DNA from: G963676655 sp963676655
GTDB lineage: Bacteria > Verrucomicrobiota > Lentisphaeria > Victivallales > Victivallaceae
Assembly: GCA_963676655.2 (NCBI GenBank)
Contig: CAXXKX010000003.1
Coordinates: 3,782,001 to 3,846,000 of the forward strand
Direction of reading: 5' to 3'
DNA: 64,000 nt
Below are positions 1-9,340 of this stretch, in pieces. A program made the translations under genes and the position numbers. Positions within the stretch are counted from its first letter, which is position 1, and each line of letters begins with the position of its first letter. The notes under the pieces were generated by a model. That model worked only from the letters and a program-made list of their open reading frames with translations. It was not told where the DNA came from and did no database searches.

Positions 1-1095
1 GGCTTTGAACATCGTAAATTTACCGGGGATAAACTTCCCCCGGAATTCATTGAATGTGCTGAAAATCTGTTATATTCTCTTATCGATGTTTGTGACGAAA
101 AAGGTTTTTTCGTTAGTGACCGCGAAAAATATTGCATGTTTCTTGACTGGTCAAAGATGTATCCTTTCGACGGGATTTGTGTTGCAATGAACAGTTTGTT
201 TTATATGACGCTAAAACAACTCGGAAATGAGCTGCATAATTCAAAGCTATTAGATCATGCTGCAAAAATACAAAACAATTTAGTCCCCTTATTGAAGCCT
301 TTCATTATGAGCGACCGGATGCGTAACAGTCGACTGGTACCTGATTTGTTCGTCAATGACGAACATGGAAATTATACCGCATACGAAAATGACAAGGCTA
401 ATACTTTTGGTTATTTGGGTAAGGTTGAACGCAGCGAAATAACCCAGTACTGGCTGCTTTTAAGCGGTATGCTTAGCAAGGCTGATGAAAAGCGCCTTTG
501 GGAGGTTTTGCGTGAAATCAGGATAAATGAGAAATCTCGCGTAGACGACAACAGTTTGTATGCAGTGTCAAGTTGTGGATTATTTGGCTTATGGACGCGG
601 CTGGATTATGCTTTTAAAATTCATGATTACGAAGTAATTTATCGTGATATTTACGATACATTTTCGCCGATGATTATTGACGGTAATACTTTTTGGGAAA
701 GTATCTGCCGGGATTCTCGCTCAAATGCCCATGGTTTTAATGCGATGGCAGGTACTTTATTGTATAAACTTATCAGCGGAATTAATCCCGGAAAGAATAG
801 TGGCTATACAATGCCGGTCATAGCTCCTCAACCGGGTTTCGGTTTGAAATGGGGACGCGGTTTTATGCAGTTGCCGAACGGAATATTGAATGTCTCCTGG
901 CAGCTTGATTATGATGAATTCAATCTGACCGTAAAAATGCCGGAGGGACTGGTCATACTGGTGGAATTGCCCCCTGAAGCTATAGCGATATGCTCAAAAG
1001 GAGGACATAAAGTAGAAAAATATGAATTTAAACTTACCAAAAGTGCGAATATTAAACTAAGTAATCTTAATGGTTTAGAAGTAGCAAACATATAA
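1..1095 (+). CDS. alpha-L-rhamnosidase-like (six-hairpin) glycosidase, 3' part
   Basis: The frame is open from the first base of the window, so the gene starts upstream and only about 364 C-terminal residues are seen. The helical segment with the FLDW and YPFDG patches, followed by a GFGLKWGRGF patch that opens a C-terminal beta-sandwich, resembles the six-hairpin plus C-terminal beta domain of bacterial alpha-L-rhamnosidases (GH78-like). The catalytic residues cannot be assigned because much of the barrel lies outside the window. The first ATG inside the window is at 136 but is internal. The gene converges on the oxidoreductase gene to its right, with a strong hairpin between them. The general class is fairly secure; the substrate is not. 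Confidence 0.7.
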   Translation, partial: GFEHRKFTGDKLPPEFIECAENLLYSLIDVCDEKGFFVSDREKYCMFLDWSKMYPFDGICVAMNSLFYMTLKQLGNELHNSKLLDHAAKIQNNLVPLLKPFIMSDRMRNSRLVPDLFVNDEHGNYTAYENDKANTFGYLGKVERSEITQYWLLLSGMLSKADEKRLWEVLREIRINEKSRVDDNSLYAVSSCGLFGLWTRLDYAFKIHDYEVIYRDIYDTFSPMIIDGNTFWESICRDSRSNAHGFNAMAGTLLYKLISGINPGKNSGYTMPVIAPQPGFGLKWGRGFMQLPNGILNVSWQLDYDEFNLTVKMPEGLVILVELPPEAIAICSKGGHKVEKYEFKLTKSANIKLSNLNGLEVANI

Positions 1096-1135
1096 AGCAG
1101 CAAGCCTGATAATAAGCTTTTGAACCTGAAAACGG

Positions 1136-1164
1136 TTGCCCTGAAAGTGACAATTTCAGGGCAA
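1136..1164. terminator. strong hairpin between convergent genes
   Basis: TTGCCCTGAAA (1136-1146) and TTTCAGGGCAA (1154-1164) form a perfect 11-bp stem with a 7-nt loop. It lies between the rhamnosidase-like gene (+) and the oxidoreductase gene (-). There is no long T run to the right; on the minus strand a short TTTT follows. It is plausible as a shared terminator, with intrinsic termination better supported for leftward transcription. Confidence 0.5.
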
Positions 1165-1278
1165 TGTCGGGACAGACAGATCACCAATTTCATATATCGA
1201 CATCTTCTTGCCTGATATAATGACTTAAATGCCCCCGGTCCAAATCTGGCAAAAAAGCTTACACCATTTTGCTCATCA

Positions 1279-2520
1279 TTATGTCATATTCTTTTTATCG
1301 AATATTCTACTGAATGATTCTTTTAGACTATCCGGTAAAATATCTTTTATTGTTACATACTCGCCGAGGTCATTTGATTTATAGGCCGCTATAGCGATCA
1401 TTTCTGCGGCAAAGGCTTCATCTACCGGGGAATGTACTTTCTTTGTCTTATTGTACATCAAATCATTAAAGTGTTCAGAGACCCCGGGAGAACCGTTATA
1501 ATGAATCCGCTTGTTATAATTAAATTCAAAGCGTTGGTATTGTCCACCGAACCGTGGAAAAATTTCAATAGTTCCCTGATAAGTTTTTTCGGCTTCATAA
1601 GGTAGCCGATTAAAACAAATCTTCATAACCCCAAGCTTGCCCATTATTTCATAGATCCTCGAATAATAACCGCTTATAAAGAAATTATTGCTTTGGCTGC
1701 CGAAAGTCCCATTTTCCAATTCAATCAAGCACAACTCATTATCTGCAATATCCGCACTTCTGGCATATACGCAAAGGTCGTTTGACATATGTATATCTTT
1801 CGTGCCTTCTGTTTGACTGTTTCCCTTTTGAGTACGCATATTACAATTATCGTTCTCATCACAATTGTAACAACAAAGTTGATCGTCTTTATCTCCGCCA
1901 AAAACCTGTTGTTTACAAATAGAAACAACTTTTTTGGGGCTGGATTCCATTAAATGCAGCATTATATCCAGATCATGAGTCGCTTTCTCCAGCATTTGTC
2001 CTCCTCCGCTTTTTTTATTTCGCCGGAAATTATGCATATGCCCCCCCCCGCCATTCAAACAAAAACGAAAAGAACACAGTTCGCCGATTACACCGTTACT
2101 GATAAGTTCTTTGGCTTTTTTTACAATCGGGGTATAACGCATAACATGATGTACCATTATCGGCGCACTATAGCTTTTAGCAAAATCAACGATTTTCAGG
2201 AGTTTATCAAAAGTGCTGTCCAGAGGTTTTTCAATAATTAACGGAATATTTCTGTCTTCAAAATGCCGCAGTACATCCCAATGCGTATTATTCGGTGATG
2301 CTATAATTGCTCCGTCGGGTTTTACCTTGTCAAGCATTTCAGCGACCGAGGTAAAACGTTCCGGAACATAGCCGAGCCACTCACAACCTTGCTGATATCT
2401 CTGCTTATCCTGTTCGCATACCGCCACTGTTTTAACTTTGCCATTGGAGTGTTCATGCATATCTTTGGCATGACGTTTACCCATTTCTCCGAAACCAATA
2501 ATACAAATATTCTTTTCCAT
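1279..2520 (-). CDS. Gfo/Idh/MocA family oxidoreductase
   Basis: A 413-residue NAD(P)-dependent sugar or inositol dehydrogenase-like protein. The N-terminus has the Rossmann nucleotide motif GFGEMGKRH, and EKPL near residue 94 is the family's catalytic lysine motif. The C-terminal half matches the alpha/beta substrate domain. A cysteine cluster (LCCYNCDENDNC) sits in the middle; similar clusters occur in some members but its role is unknown. The coding strand has a run of nine G (C at 2041-2049 on the plus strand) encoding part of a glycine stretch. The gene stands alone behind its own AraC-type promoter (2635-2710), about 110 bp upstream of the start. A role in sugar oxidation or epimerisation is inferred from the family and neighbours. 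Confidence 0.88.
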   Translation of the reverse strand: MEKNICIIGFGEMGKRHAKDMHEHSNGKVKTVAVCEQDKQRYQQGCEWLGYVPERFTSVAEMLDKVKPDGAIIASPNNTHWDVLRHFEDRNIPLIIEKPLDSTFDKLLKIVDFAKSYSAPIMVHHVMRYTPIVKKAKELISNGVIGELCSFRFCLNGGGGHMHNFRRNKKSGGGQMLEKATHDLDIMLHLMESSPKKVVSICKQQVFGGDKDDQLCCYNCDENDNCNMRTQKGNSQTEGTKDIHMSNDLCVYARSADIADNELCLIELENGTFGSQSNNFFISGYYSRIYEIMGKLGVMKICFNRLPYEAEKTYQGTIEIFPRFGGQYQRFEFNYNKRIHYNGSPGVSEHFNDLMYNKTKKVHSPVDEAFAAEMIAIAAYKSNDLGEYVTIKDILPDSLKESFSRIFDKKNMT

Positions 2521-2634
2521 TAGACATATTCCTGATTCTTGTTTTGTTAATAACTTCTTAAAATTAAGCTGGTTATTGGGGGATCTGACATTTTAAATCT
2601 CACGAAAGATATTGATTTTAATGAGCCGTCATGT

Positions 2635-2710
2635 AGTATAATGGCTACAACTCCAACTATCAACAAACGATTTTTGCATTATATTGTCTAACGCATGCAC
2701 AATTAATGCA
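2635..2710 (-). promoter_or_regulatory. AraC-type operator and promoter of the oxidoreductase gene
   Basis: Read on the minus strand, the left arm CATTAATTGTGCAT, four variable bases and the right arm TAGACAATATAATGCAAAA precede a -35 TTGATA (2658-2663) and a -10 TATACT (2635-2640) with a 17-bp spacer. The same element with identical internal spacing occurs at 8491-8566 and 13235-13308. Two (A/R)TRCA half-sites lie 21 bp apart, as at AraC-family sites. Transcription would start near 2628. Confidence 0.75.
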
Positions 2711-2812
2711 TTTGGATAATATCAGGGCATATATATTTGCCGGCATAGTTTAATATCCAATTAATCATCGTTAACAACAACAATACATAGAAGTAAAACA
2801 GAAAAATGTAAA

Positions 2813-4147
2813 TTAATTCTCCGTATACTTTTCATCGGAAATGAAACTCATCAGGAGTTTTTCACCTTTTTGGATTATTATTTCACCGGCGTGTTGTCCC
2901 GCACGGTGCATGTAGCTGGGGTTGGTTTCATAGCAGTCTGTTTCGTATGATTTCGCATCGGGAATGTATCCTGAGTACCCATTTGCATAACCAAACAGCA
3001 TAGCCCGATTATGTTTGAATGCATTCTGCAAATCAAACTGTAATTCAATGAATATTTCTCCGGGTACAGATAAAATAAGATGATCCAGAATACGATGTCC
3101 TTGCAGATATATTTCTTCGGAATTACAATCCTTGAATTCCTTGATAAGTTTATGTTGCCACCAACTACTGCGCAAGCGGCTATATGTCGGCCAAATTTTG
3201 TTATATTCCTGTTCGGAAAAAGGAATAGCTTTGGCTTCAATGCCTTTGAAATAATGAAATATTTCATCACTATCATTGTCCAAAACTAAATTTTTACGTT
3301 TAATAGTCAGGGGGATTTCTATTTTAATTTGCGCGGAATCCAACTCAGCTTGTTTTACGGTTTTAACTTGCAGAACTGCTTTTGTTAATTTCTCTGCAAT
3401 CTGTTTGCCGTAGTATTCCGAACGCTCAAACGAACGTTGCCCCAATTCCGGGTTTATATTTCCGCAGGCCCCGTTAAAAAAAGAACTAAAACCACCTAAC
3501 CTATCAATGATAAGTTTATTTGCCTGTCCATAATAATCCGCTGAAGACAAATACCCCGCTTTCATACAAGTTGTTGGATGAGCTGCGAAATGCCAGATTA
3601 TGCCCCTGTAATTTCCGGCGTTGTCTTCAATTTTCAAAAAATCAAGTCGATTATCAGCATCCGCAACATTCCCCCCTTTTCTGGCTTGGAAACGGTTTTT
3701 AGCAAAACCTGGAATGTCTATATGCCCCCACCCGATTCGTGCGGGGAATGTATTTTTGAAAGCCTTGATTGCTCCTTCTATACACGCATTTACGACCCGA
3801 CCAACCTGAGCTTCGTTTTTAATAAAAGGTTCTTCGCCCAATAATTCCGCTCCATTATGGGTATGTGTGGCAGCGATTAATATTTGTGAAGAATTTACTC
3901 CGGTTTTTTTGATAATGGCTGTTTTTATTTTTTCGACAATTGCAATGGGCAAGGCCACGGTATCCACTGAAATCATAAATAGCGAATGAAACCCATTTGT
4001 CAAATAAAAAGCTTTGGCATAAAGGTTATCGTGGATTCCAAGGCTACGTTTGTTTGGAGCCAAACGAAATGAACAGAATTCTCCTTGGAGCGGAGTAATA
4101 TCCACTGCATCATTGCCGACAAAGACATTATCTTTTTTTCCCTGCAT
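2813..4147 (-). CDS. neutral/alkaline ceramidase-like hydrolase
   Basis: A 444-residue protein with the pattern of the neutral/alkaline non-lysosomal ceramidase N-terminal domain: DITP near residue 16, a LYAKAFYL strand, the ISVD patch, and ATHTHNG at residues 94-99 with the zinc-binding-type histidines H95 and H97. A second histidine patch, WHFAAHPTT, follows in the middle. No signal peptide is visible, and the C-terminal immunoglobulin-like domain of full ceramidases seems absent, so the natural substrate need not be ceramide; many bacterial members are uncharacterised amidohydrolase-like enzymes. It starts 2 bp after the stop of the DUF3604 gene, so the two are surely co-transcribed. Confidence 0.8.
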   Translation of the reverse strand: MQGKKDNVFVGNDAVDITPLQGEFCSFRLAPNKRSLGIHDNLYAKAFYLTNGFHSLFMISVDTVALPIAIVEKIKTAIIKKTGVNSSQILIAATHTHNGAELLGEEPFIKNEAQVGRVVNACIEGAIKAFKNTFPARIGWGHIDIPGFAKNRFQARKGGNVADADNRLDFLKIEDNAGNYRGIIWHFAAHPTTCMKAGYLSSADYYGQANKLIIDRLGGFSSFFNGACGNINPELGQRSFERSEYYGKQIAEKLTKAVLQVKTVKQAELDSAQIKIEIPLTIKRKNLVLDNDSDEIFHYFKGIEAKAIPFSEQEYNKIWPTYSRLRSSWWQHKLIKEFKDCNSEEIYLQGHRILDHLILSVPGEIFIELQFDLQNAFKHNRAMLFGYANGYSGYIPDAKSYETDCYETNPSYMHRAGQHAGEIIIQKGEKLLMSFISDEKYTEN

Positions 4148-4149
4148 TT

Positions 4150-6228
4150 TTAATGTCCTTGCTTGACTAGATAAACTGGACTGCTCCAGGCTATATGTCC
4201 ATCACGCTGTACCACTTTGATGAAAATCGGGTTGTCTCCGTTTTTTAATTTTTCCAGCATAAAACGGAAAGTAAATTCGGAAACATCATTATGCGGCAAA
4301 CGATAAATTTCCAGCTTCTTCCTCAAGCCTCCTGCTTCATATATTATGGGATTTAAACCAATTGATGCCAACAGCGTATTACAATCAAGCTGACTTGTTT
4401 TTATTTGCAAATCTCCTCTGTCGCTTTCCAGTTCAAGAATTAATCCGCTGACTCCCCCGGTAGTTATGGATTTCCAGGATAACTCATTGGAACTTGTTTG
4501 AACAGGCAGAGAATCGGGATTCCAAAAATTAACCGGATCAAAGGATTTTATTTTACCGGCATTGACTTTTAAACAGCCATCCCACCTGCTCATTCTGTCA
4601 CGGCCTTTTACTTCTGCTCCTGACCAGATAATTTTTATTTTACCAGCAAGGTCTTGTTCACTATAGGGACGCAGGGTTTTGATAATTTTAGCCCCATTAT
4701 GGATTTCCACATAATCGATTGGAGCCGTGCCGTTAATCTTTACATTTAATATTGCTGTTTGAGAATCAATAATATCTCCCATCATGGCGTTCCTGCCATC
4801 TGGCGCAATAACCTCAACATCCATCAAAAGACGGTTCCCGGTTGTTGCGTAAAAGTGCCGGGATTTCATTGCCGCAAATATACTGTTTCGATCAAGTTTT
4901 TCAGCCAGCACACAAGTCAACCCTCCATATGAACCAAATCTGCTTGCCCCCGGATAACTGGCTCCAGGACGGCCCTTGTGCCCGTCTGAGTTGGCACAGA
5001 TGCCTATACGGTGGCCGAGATTTAAAGCATCCTCGACCAGCCACTCGAAAGTCCCCCAGGCGGAATGGATTTCCATAGCAACTTCAACCTCATCTGTATG
5101 CATCGAAACATCTGCATAACGCCCACCAACATGTGCAAACGCGAAAGATTCAGACGGATCAAGTTTTTCAAAAAGGATATCTGCTGTTGGAGCTGATTCA
5201 TACTTCGAGAATCCCTCCGGTAAAAGGTCGTGGCTGCTGCGGTGAACAGGATGGTTCTCTTTTTTATAATAGACATTGCGGTCTCCACCTAGTGGAGTAT
5301 TTCCACTCCATTCATAACCTGGAAAGGTTACAAATTTTCCCGGCTGATAATATTTTTTTGTCATTTGATTAATTTTTCCCCAAAGTTCGTCGGTAACCTG
5401 AAAATCATTACCCTGGTGAGCGGCAATATCAAGTATTGAATAGAAATGCGCATAGTTGAAATAATCGTTTATTGAATTAGTGCCAACCGTTTCTTCACTT
5501 TGTCCGTGAAAATCAGCCCACCAATGCGAAAGTTCAGGAATTTTATCTGTAACCTTAATAGGATTTGATACCGCTTTGAGGACAGCTCTTTCAACTATGC
5601 ATTCTACAGTATGGTCCCCGCATTCTCTCATGACAGGATTTTGACAGGGTATAGCCTTGGCAACAGCGTTTCCCCAGCGGTCTTCAAGTCGCAAATATGC
5701 AGTAAACGCGGTTCCTTTTTCAACCTGGCTTGGTGCTATGCAAACCGCCTTGGCAGCTTTGCCCGGAATAATTTTCAGAGTTGGAGATTCCGGGAGCTCT
5801 TTGAACTGATAAGTGGCAAAAGGGTCAACCAGACTCCTGAACTCGAATGTTTCTTCACAAAAAGTCTGGACGCGCCAGCCTGGAGAACCTTGAGATTTAT
5901 CGCCAAACACTACTTTTACTTTATTGCCTTTATCAATAAAACCACCCATAACTTTCAAATAAAGCGCTTTACCCCATGGGCGAGTGTGCCCTTTGGGGTC
6001 CCAGCGAATTTCCAGACGGCAGTCGGCACCGGTTGAAACGGAACAGAAATTCGCTTCTGCGGGGTTATCAAATTGCGGCGTTCCAAAATCCCCCGCATAA
6101 CGAAATACTATTTTTATGCAACCTGTATCATCTATCGGATGACCGGCTTCGAAAGTGTAAACTATTGTTTGAAACGACCCCGCTTCAACGGCTTTGTCAA
6201 GGTCAATATATGCTTTTCCCAAATTCAT
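4150..6228 (-). CDS. DUF3604 domain protein (PHP-like)
   Basis: A 692-residue protein recognised as DUF3604-like by the WADFHGQSEET patch (H241), the histidine-bearing AAHQGND patch, GYEWSG, a FAHVGGRYAD patch and an ICANSDGHKGRPG patch, which together resemble a PHP-type metal site. The N-terminal 220 residues form a beta-rich domain, and a beta-sandwich region follows the metal domain. No signal peptide is evident. The gene overlaps the upstream IclR gene by 4 bp and is followed after 2 bp by the ceramidase-like gene, so regulator, DUF3604 and ceramidase form one transcription unit. The reaction is unknown; a metal-dependent hydrolase role is inferred. Confidence 0.8.
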   Translation of the reverse strand: MNLGKAYIDLDKAVEAGSFQTIVYTFEAGHPIDDTGCIKIVFRYAGDFGTPQFDNPAEANFCSVSTGADCRLEIRWDPKGHTRPWGKALYLKVMGGFIDKGNKVKVVFGDKSQGSPGWRVQTFCEETFEFRSLVDPFATYQFKELPESPTLKIIPGKAAKAVCIAPSQVEKGTAFTAYLRLEDRWGNAVAKAIPCQNPVMRECGDHTVECIVERAVLKAVSNPIKVTDKIPELSHWWADFHGQSEETVGTNSINDYFNYAHFYSILDIAAHQGNDFQVTDELWGKINQMTKKYYQPGKFVTFPGYEWSGNTPLGGDRNVYYKKENHPVHRSSHDLLPEGFSKYESAPTADILFEKLDPSESFAFAHVGGRYADVSMHTDEVEVAMEIHSAWGTFEWLVEDALNLGHRIGICANSDGHKGRPGASYPGASRFGSYGGLTCVLAEKLDRNSIFAAMKSRHFYATTGNRLLMDVEVIAPDGRNAMMGDIIDSQTAILNVKINGTAPIDYVEIHNGAKIIKTLRPYSEQDLAGKIKIIWSGAEVKGRDRMSRWDGCLKVNAGKIKSFDPVNFWNPDSLPVQTSSNELSWKSITTGGVSGLILELESDRGDLQIKTSQLDCNTLLASIGLNPIIYEAGGLRKKLEIYRLPHNDVSEFTFRFMLEKLKNGDNPIFIKVVQRDGHIAWSSPVYLVKQGH

Positions 6229-7004
6229 TTTCTAAATTTCTCCACTCCGGAATAAAAGTTATCTTCGTAATCAGAAATTTTACTCATTACTTTCAGATAA
6301 CAAGCAAAATTATTATCTACATTTTTTAGCAGGATATCTTTATTCGGATATCCACACATAAAAGCTCCGACTAAAGTAAGCGGTTCATCAAAGACCGGGA
6401 TAGCCATTCGATACGCATGGGGCCGTCGCCAGCCATATTCCAGGAAGATTCCGTTGTGGCGTCCCGCTAAAAGAACAGAACTATATTCGTCCCATTCCGG
6501 AACTGTACCTCTGGTGCCAAATAAAATCCCCCCGGATTCAAGTTGAGATTTTATGTTTTTTGAATTTTGCCGGGAGTGTATTATCTGGGACATCACATGA
6601 CCCATTTCCGGGGAGACGAGTGTTCCGGGAGGTGAATATCCCATCGAACCTTCAATGATCTGGACGCCAGTAAATCTGAATTTATCTTTATCAAATACCG
6701 CAACAACGCAACTTTCGTTTATACAATCCGAAAACTCTTTTGCCAGAAGTGGTCCATGGTTTACCAGAAGATCCTTTGCGTTGAAGCCGGGAACAAGGCT
6801 GTTTATAGCCGGCCCACTTTTATATCTGCCATTTGACTGAATAAGATAGCCTCTTTCGGTAAGTACCTTCAAAACTTTTGCCACAGTCGCAGTCGAAACA
6901 GAACCAAGACACGCACAAGCCTGTTTCCAATCAAAACCTTCCGGATGCGAAGCCGCAAGTTCCAAAATCTGAAGCCCTCTTTCCAGCGGAGGTAGTTTTG
7001 TCAT
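6225..7004 (-). CDS. IclR-type transcriptional regulator
   Basis: 259 residues. The N-terminal 65 residues form a winged helix-turn-helix typical of IclR proteins (PPLERGLQILELAASH, then TVAKVLKVLTERGYL). The rest is a GAF-like effector domain of usual length, containing the MGHVMSQ patch. It is the first gene of a leftward unit and overlaps the DUF3604 gene by 4 bp, implying translational coupling. It probably controls its own operon in response to a small molecule related to the DUF3604/ceramidase pathway. The effector is unknown. Confidence 0.82.
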   Translation of the reverse strand: MTKLPPLERGLQILELAASHPEGFDWKQACACLGSVSTATVAKVLKVLTERGYLIQSNGRYKSGPAINSLVPGFNAKDLLVNHGPLLAKEFSDCINESCVVAVFDKDKFRFTGVQIIEGSMGYSPPGTLVSPEMGHVMSQIIHSRQNSKNIKSQLESGGILFGTRGTVPEWDEYSSVLLAGRHNGIFLEYGWRRPHAYRMAIPVFDEPLTLVGAFMCGYPNKDILLKNVDNNFACYLKVMSKISDYEDNFYSGVEKFRK

Positions 7005-7043
7005 AATACACCCATTTGCACTTTATTAAAATAAATCTACTTT

Positions 7044-7071
7044 AATATAATTAAAAATTGTAAAAATTCAA
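7044..7071 (-). promoter_or_regulatory. probable promoter of the IclR operon
   Basis: On the minus strand TTGAAT (7066-7071) and TATATT (7044-7049) are separated by 16 bp, about 40 bp upstream of the IclR start. The surrounding DNA is very AT-rich, so chance matches are possible. Confidence 0.4.
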
Positions 7072-7216
7072 ATGCAAATATTAATCCACTAAACTTTGCA
7101 TTAATTAGTCAACACCGAAAAAAGCCATTAAGTGGCTTACTATAAAGTTGTTAAGATTGATTTTTATAATATATTATTGCAAGATAACAATTTAATAGTA
7201 GAGGTTTTCTTGCAAA

Positions 7217-7363
7217 ATGATGACGAAAAACAGCGTTTCAACCACCAGTCAGGGTCATTTATTCAAGCCTCTTCTGCGTGATATCGTATCCGAACGGCAC
7301 TCTTTGGTGAAACTGGCCGATGCAATTAACTGGCAAAGTTTTGATGAAGGATTGGAGGAATGA
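7217..7363 (+). pseudogene. IS5-family transposase, N-terminal remnant
   Basis: A 48-codon frame beginning with two ATG codons contains GHLFKPLLRDIV, then RHSLVKLADAINW and SFDE. This matches the usual N-terminus of IS5-type transposases (a phenylalanine-leucine patch, then the H-x-LVxLADxIDW pattern). The frame stops right after this block, where the full protein would continue for about 300 residues, and no continuation was found in the other frames. It is a decayed insertion. Confidence 0.65.
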
Positions 7364-7593
7364 GATGCGGTCGGCAGTCAATTCAAAAAAACGAGTTACT
7401 AAATTGTTGGAAATTATGCGGTCATGCATATTTTTATATTGCTTTATGAACTTCGACTTAAGTTCAATAACCGCGATTTATTAACATGAATATTTATGCA
7501 ACAATGCTTAATAGGTCGGCTAGTTTTTTCTTACCGCTTCAACTTTTTGATCGTGAACCATCAGAGGGTATTTGTAAAGTAATCAGGCCGTAA

Positions 7594-8472
7594 TTAATTT
7601 TTCTGGCGAAACTGAGAAGGAGACATTCCGAACTTCTTTTTAAATGCATGTGACATGAATGACTGGCTCCTGTAACCACAATTTTGAGAAATTTCTTTTA
7701 AGCTGATATCGCTGATTTTGAGTAAAAACTTAACTTGTTCCAAGCGCCGGTTAATAATATAATTAATCGGACTTATTCCTAAGTATTTTTTAAAATGCCT
7801 AAACAAAACGCTGGCGCTGATATTGCATTCTTCACACAAAGATTGAAGGCTATGCTCCTTATATGGATTTGAGTTAATTATACACAAGGCATGATGTAAA
7901 GGTTCAGGATATTTGTGTGGTGTTGCCAAGTGGCATAATTCATTTAAAAAAGCATATAGTTCATTACTAAGTTCCTGTTGACAATATTGCCTATCCTCGG
8001 TAATAATCATCTTTATTTTATCATAAATATGTATTATATGTGATGGACAATTCGGCTGAATATAATCAATATCAGCCAGGTCGCTGTTCTTACAGATATA
8101 TTCAACTAAAGGACTCTTTATTGAAATTACTCTTCGGCACAAAAAATCACTCGATCCAACATTCTGAAAACTTTTTTTATTGGGATTAATAATCAAAATA
8201 CCGTGTGGTTTACAATTATAACGTACTTTATCGCAAACAAAACCGCTATTGCCTTCAGTTATTAATACAAAGCTCCACCAGCGATCAGGATTATATTTCC
8301 AGCGGTATTTATACCCTTTGCGCCAAATTGTTTCAGCATAAGAAAAGCAATAAAGGAAACAGCGGTCATTAACTGAAGGAGCTTGTTGATTTATATAAGT
8401 ATTCTCCTCATATAATGCTTCCCGGTTATCGGACAGCGGCCCGATTGCATGACGAAGAAAAAATGATTTCAT
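7594..8472 (-). CDS. AraC-family transcriptional regulator
   Basis: 292 residues. The last 100 or so form the double helix-turn-helix of AraC/XylS proteins: SLQSLCEECNISASVLFRHFKK, then LGISPINYIINRRLEQ, and SLKEISQNCGYRSQSFMSHAFK followed by FGMSPSQFR. The N-terminal 180 residues fit a cupin-like sensor domain. The gene is divergent from the first prepilin-like gene, and the 151-bp region between them carries one of the conserved AraC-type operators. It is the best local candidate for the protein binding those elements at 2635, 8491, 13235 and 17630; that link is inference. The effector is probably a sugar. Confidence 0.88.
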   Translation of the reverse strand: MKSFFLRHAIGPLSDNREALYEENTYINQQAPSVNDRCFLYCFSYAETIWRKGYKYRWKYNPDRWWSFVLITEGNSGFVCDKVRYNCKPHGILIINPNKKSFQNVGSSDFLCRRVISIKSPLVEYICKNSDLADIDYIQPNCPSHIIHIYDKIKMIITEDRQYCQQELSNELYAFLNELCHLATPHKYPEPLHHALCIINSNPYKEHSLQSLCEECNISASVLFRHFKKYLGISPINYIINRRLEQVKFLLKISDISLKEISQNCGYRSQSFMSHAFKKKFGMSPSQFRQKN

Positions 8473-8490
8473 AATTTATTTCTATCTTAT

Positions 8491-8566
8491 TGCATTAATT
8501 ATACATGATCTAGACAAGATAATACAAAATATGGCTATTGCAAATTATATTTATTGCTATTATAAT
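8491..8566 (+). promoter_or_regulatory. AraC-type operator and promoter of the first prepilin-like gene
   Basis: Left arm CATTAATTATACAT (from 8493), four bases, right arm TAGACAAGATAATACAAAA, then -35 TTGCAA (8538-8543), a 17-bp spacer and -10 TATAAT (8561-8566). The distance from the element start to the -35 is 45 bp and to the -10 is 68 bp, exactly as at the other copies. The predicted start of transcription is about 50 bp before the ATG at 8624. Confidence 0.75.
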
Positions 8567-8623
8567 ATATTTTAAACAATAAAAAGTCCTAAATTTTTAA
8601 ATTTACAAAAGAAGAGTTATATC

Positions 8624-9340
8624 ATGTTTTTTCTACAAAGAAATAAAAACAATAAATTATCTAAGTCAGGCATTTTCACTCTCATAGAACTCCTCGTTGT
8701 GATCGCGATCATTGCAATCCTAGCGTCAATGTTGTTGCCATCCCTGAATAAAGCTCGGGAAAAAGCCAAAGAAATTAATTGCATAAATAATATGAAGCAG
8801 ATTGGCTTAACAATGTATGCATATATAGACAGTTATGAGGGATTCTGGCCAAGATACACATCTTCCGCAAATAATTGGCGAGGAATGATGACAAGCGCTG
8901 GCGTTATTGCCGGATCCGGAGGCAACTTCAATAAAAAATTTGACTGTCCAAGCAATAAAAAAGCTCCATCCGGTCGTAGTTATATTGGGGTTTATGCTGA
9001 AACGTGGAAAGTTTCAGGGGCCACCCCCATTTTGGCAATGCTTGGTACCAACAAAAATTCTTCGTTTTACGCAAAAACCACCTTATGCAGACACCCTTCA
9101 AAAACCGCATATCTTGTTGAGTCGTCTAGTACTGTAGGAGTAAATTATATATCCAGATTCTGGCTTCCTACGCCAACTCGTCGTAATTCTCTTGGTGGAA
9201 ATCAGTTCTACGACGATATACACAATGGCGGGTCTAACTTAATTTTTGTTGATGGCCACGCGCAGCGTCAAAATAAACAGTTTTTCAATGACTCCAGTAT
9301 GGGACGTGAATTATTCGATATTAATGGTAATGATGACTGA
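8624..9340 (+). CDS. prepilin-type N-terminal cleavage/methylation protein with H-X9-DG tail
   Basis: 238 residues. A short basic leader is followed by FTLIELLVVIAIIAILASML, the type IV pilin/pseudopilin signal with the glutamate at +5 and a membrane-spanning helix, then LNKAREKAK. The C-terminus carries a histidine, nine residues and DG (H-NGGSNLIFV-DG), the H-X9-DG signature of a secreted family abundant in Lentisphaerota and Planctomycetes. The protein is expected to be exported, processed by a prepilin peptidase and anchored or assembled at the cell surface; its function is unknown. It is preceded by an AraC-type promoter and followed by the first A-type gene. A close paralogue at 26070 precedes the second A-gene cluster. 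Confidence 0.9.
   Translation: MFFLQRNKNNKLSKSGIFTLIELLVVIAIIAILASMLLPSLNKAREKAKEINCINNMKQIGLTMYAYIDSYEGFWPRYTSSANNWRGMMTSAGVIAGSGGNFNKKFDCPSNKKAPSGRSYIGVYAETWKVSGATPILAMLGTNKNSSFYAKTTLCRHPSKTAYLVESSSTVGVNYISRFWLPTPTRRNSLGGNQFYDDIHNGGSNLIFVDGHAQRQNKQFFNDSSMGRELFDINGNDD

Larger units (their letters stand above)
7005..7593. other. 588-bp AT-rich spacer with a transposase remnant
   Basis: Holds the IclR promoter, a small hairpin (AAGCCA 7122-7127 with TGGCTT 7133-7138), and the IS5-like transposase remnant at 7217-7363. Nothing recognisable lies between 7364 and 7593. Confidence 0.5.
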
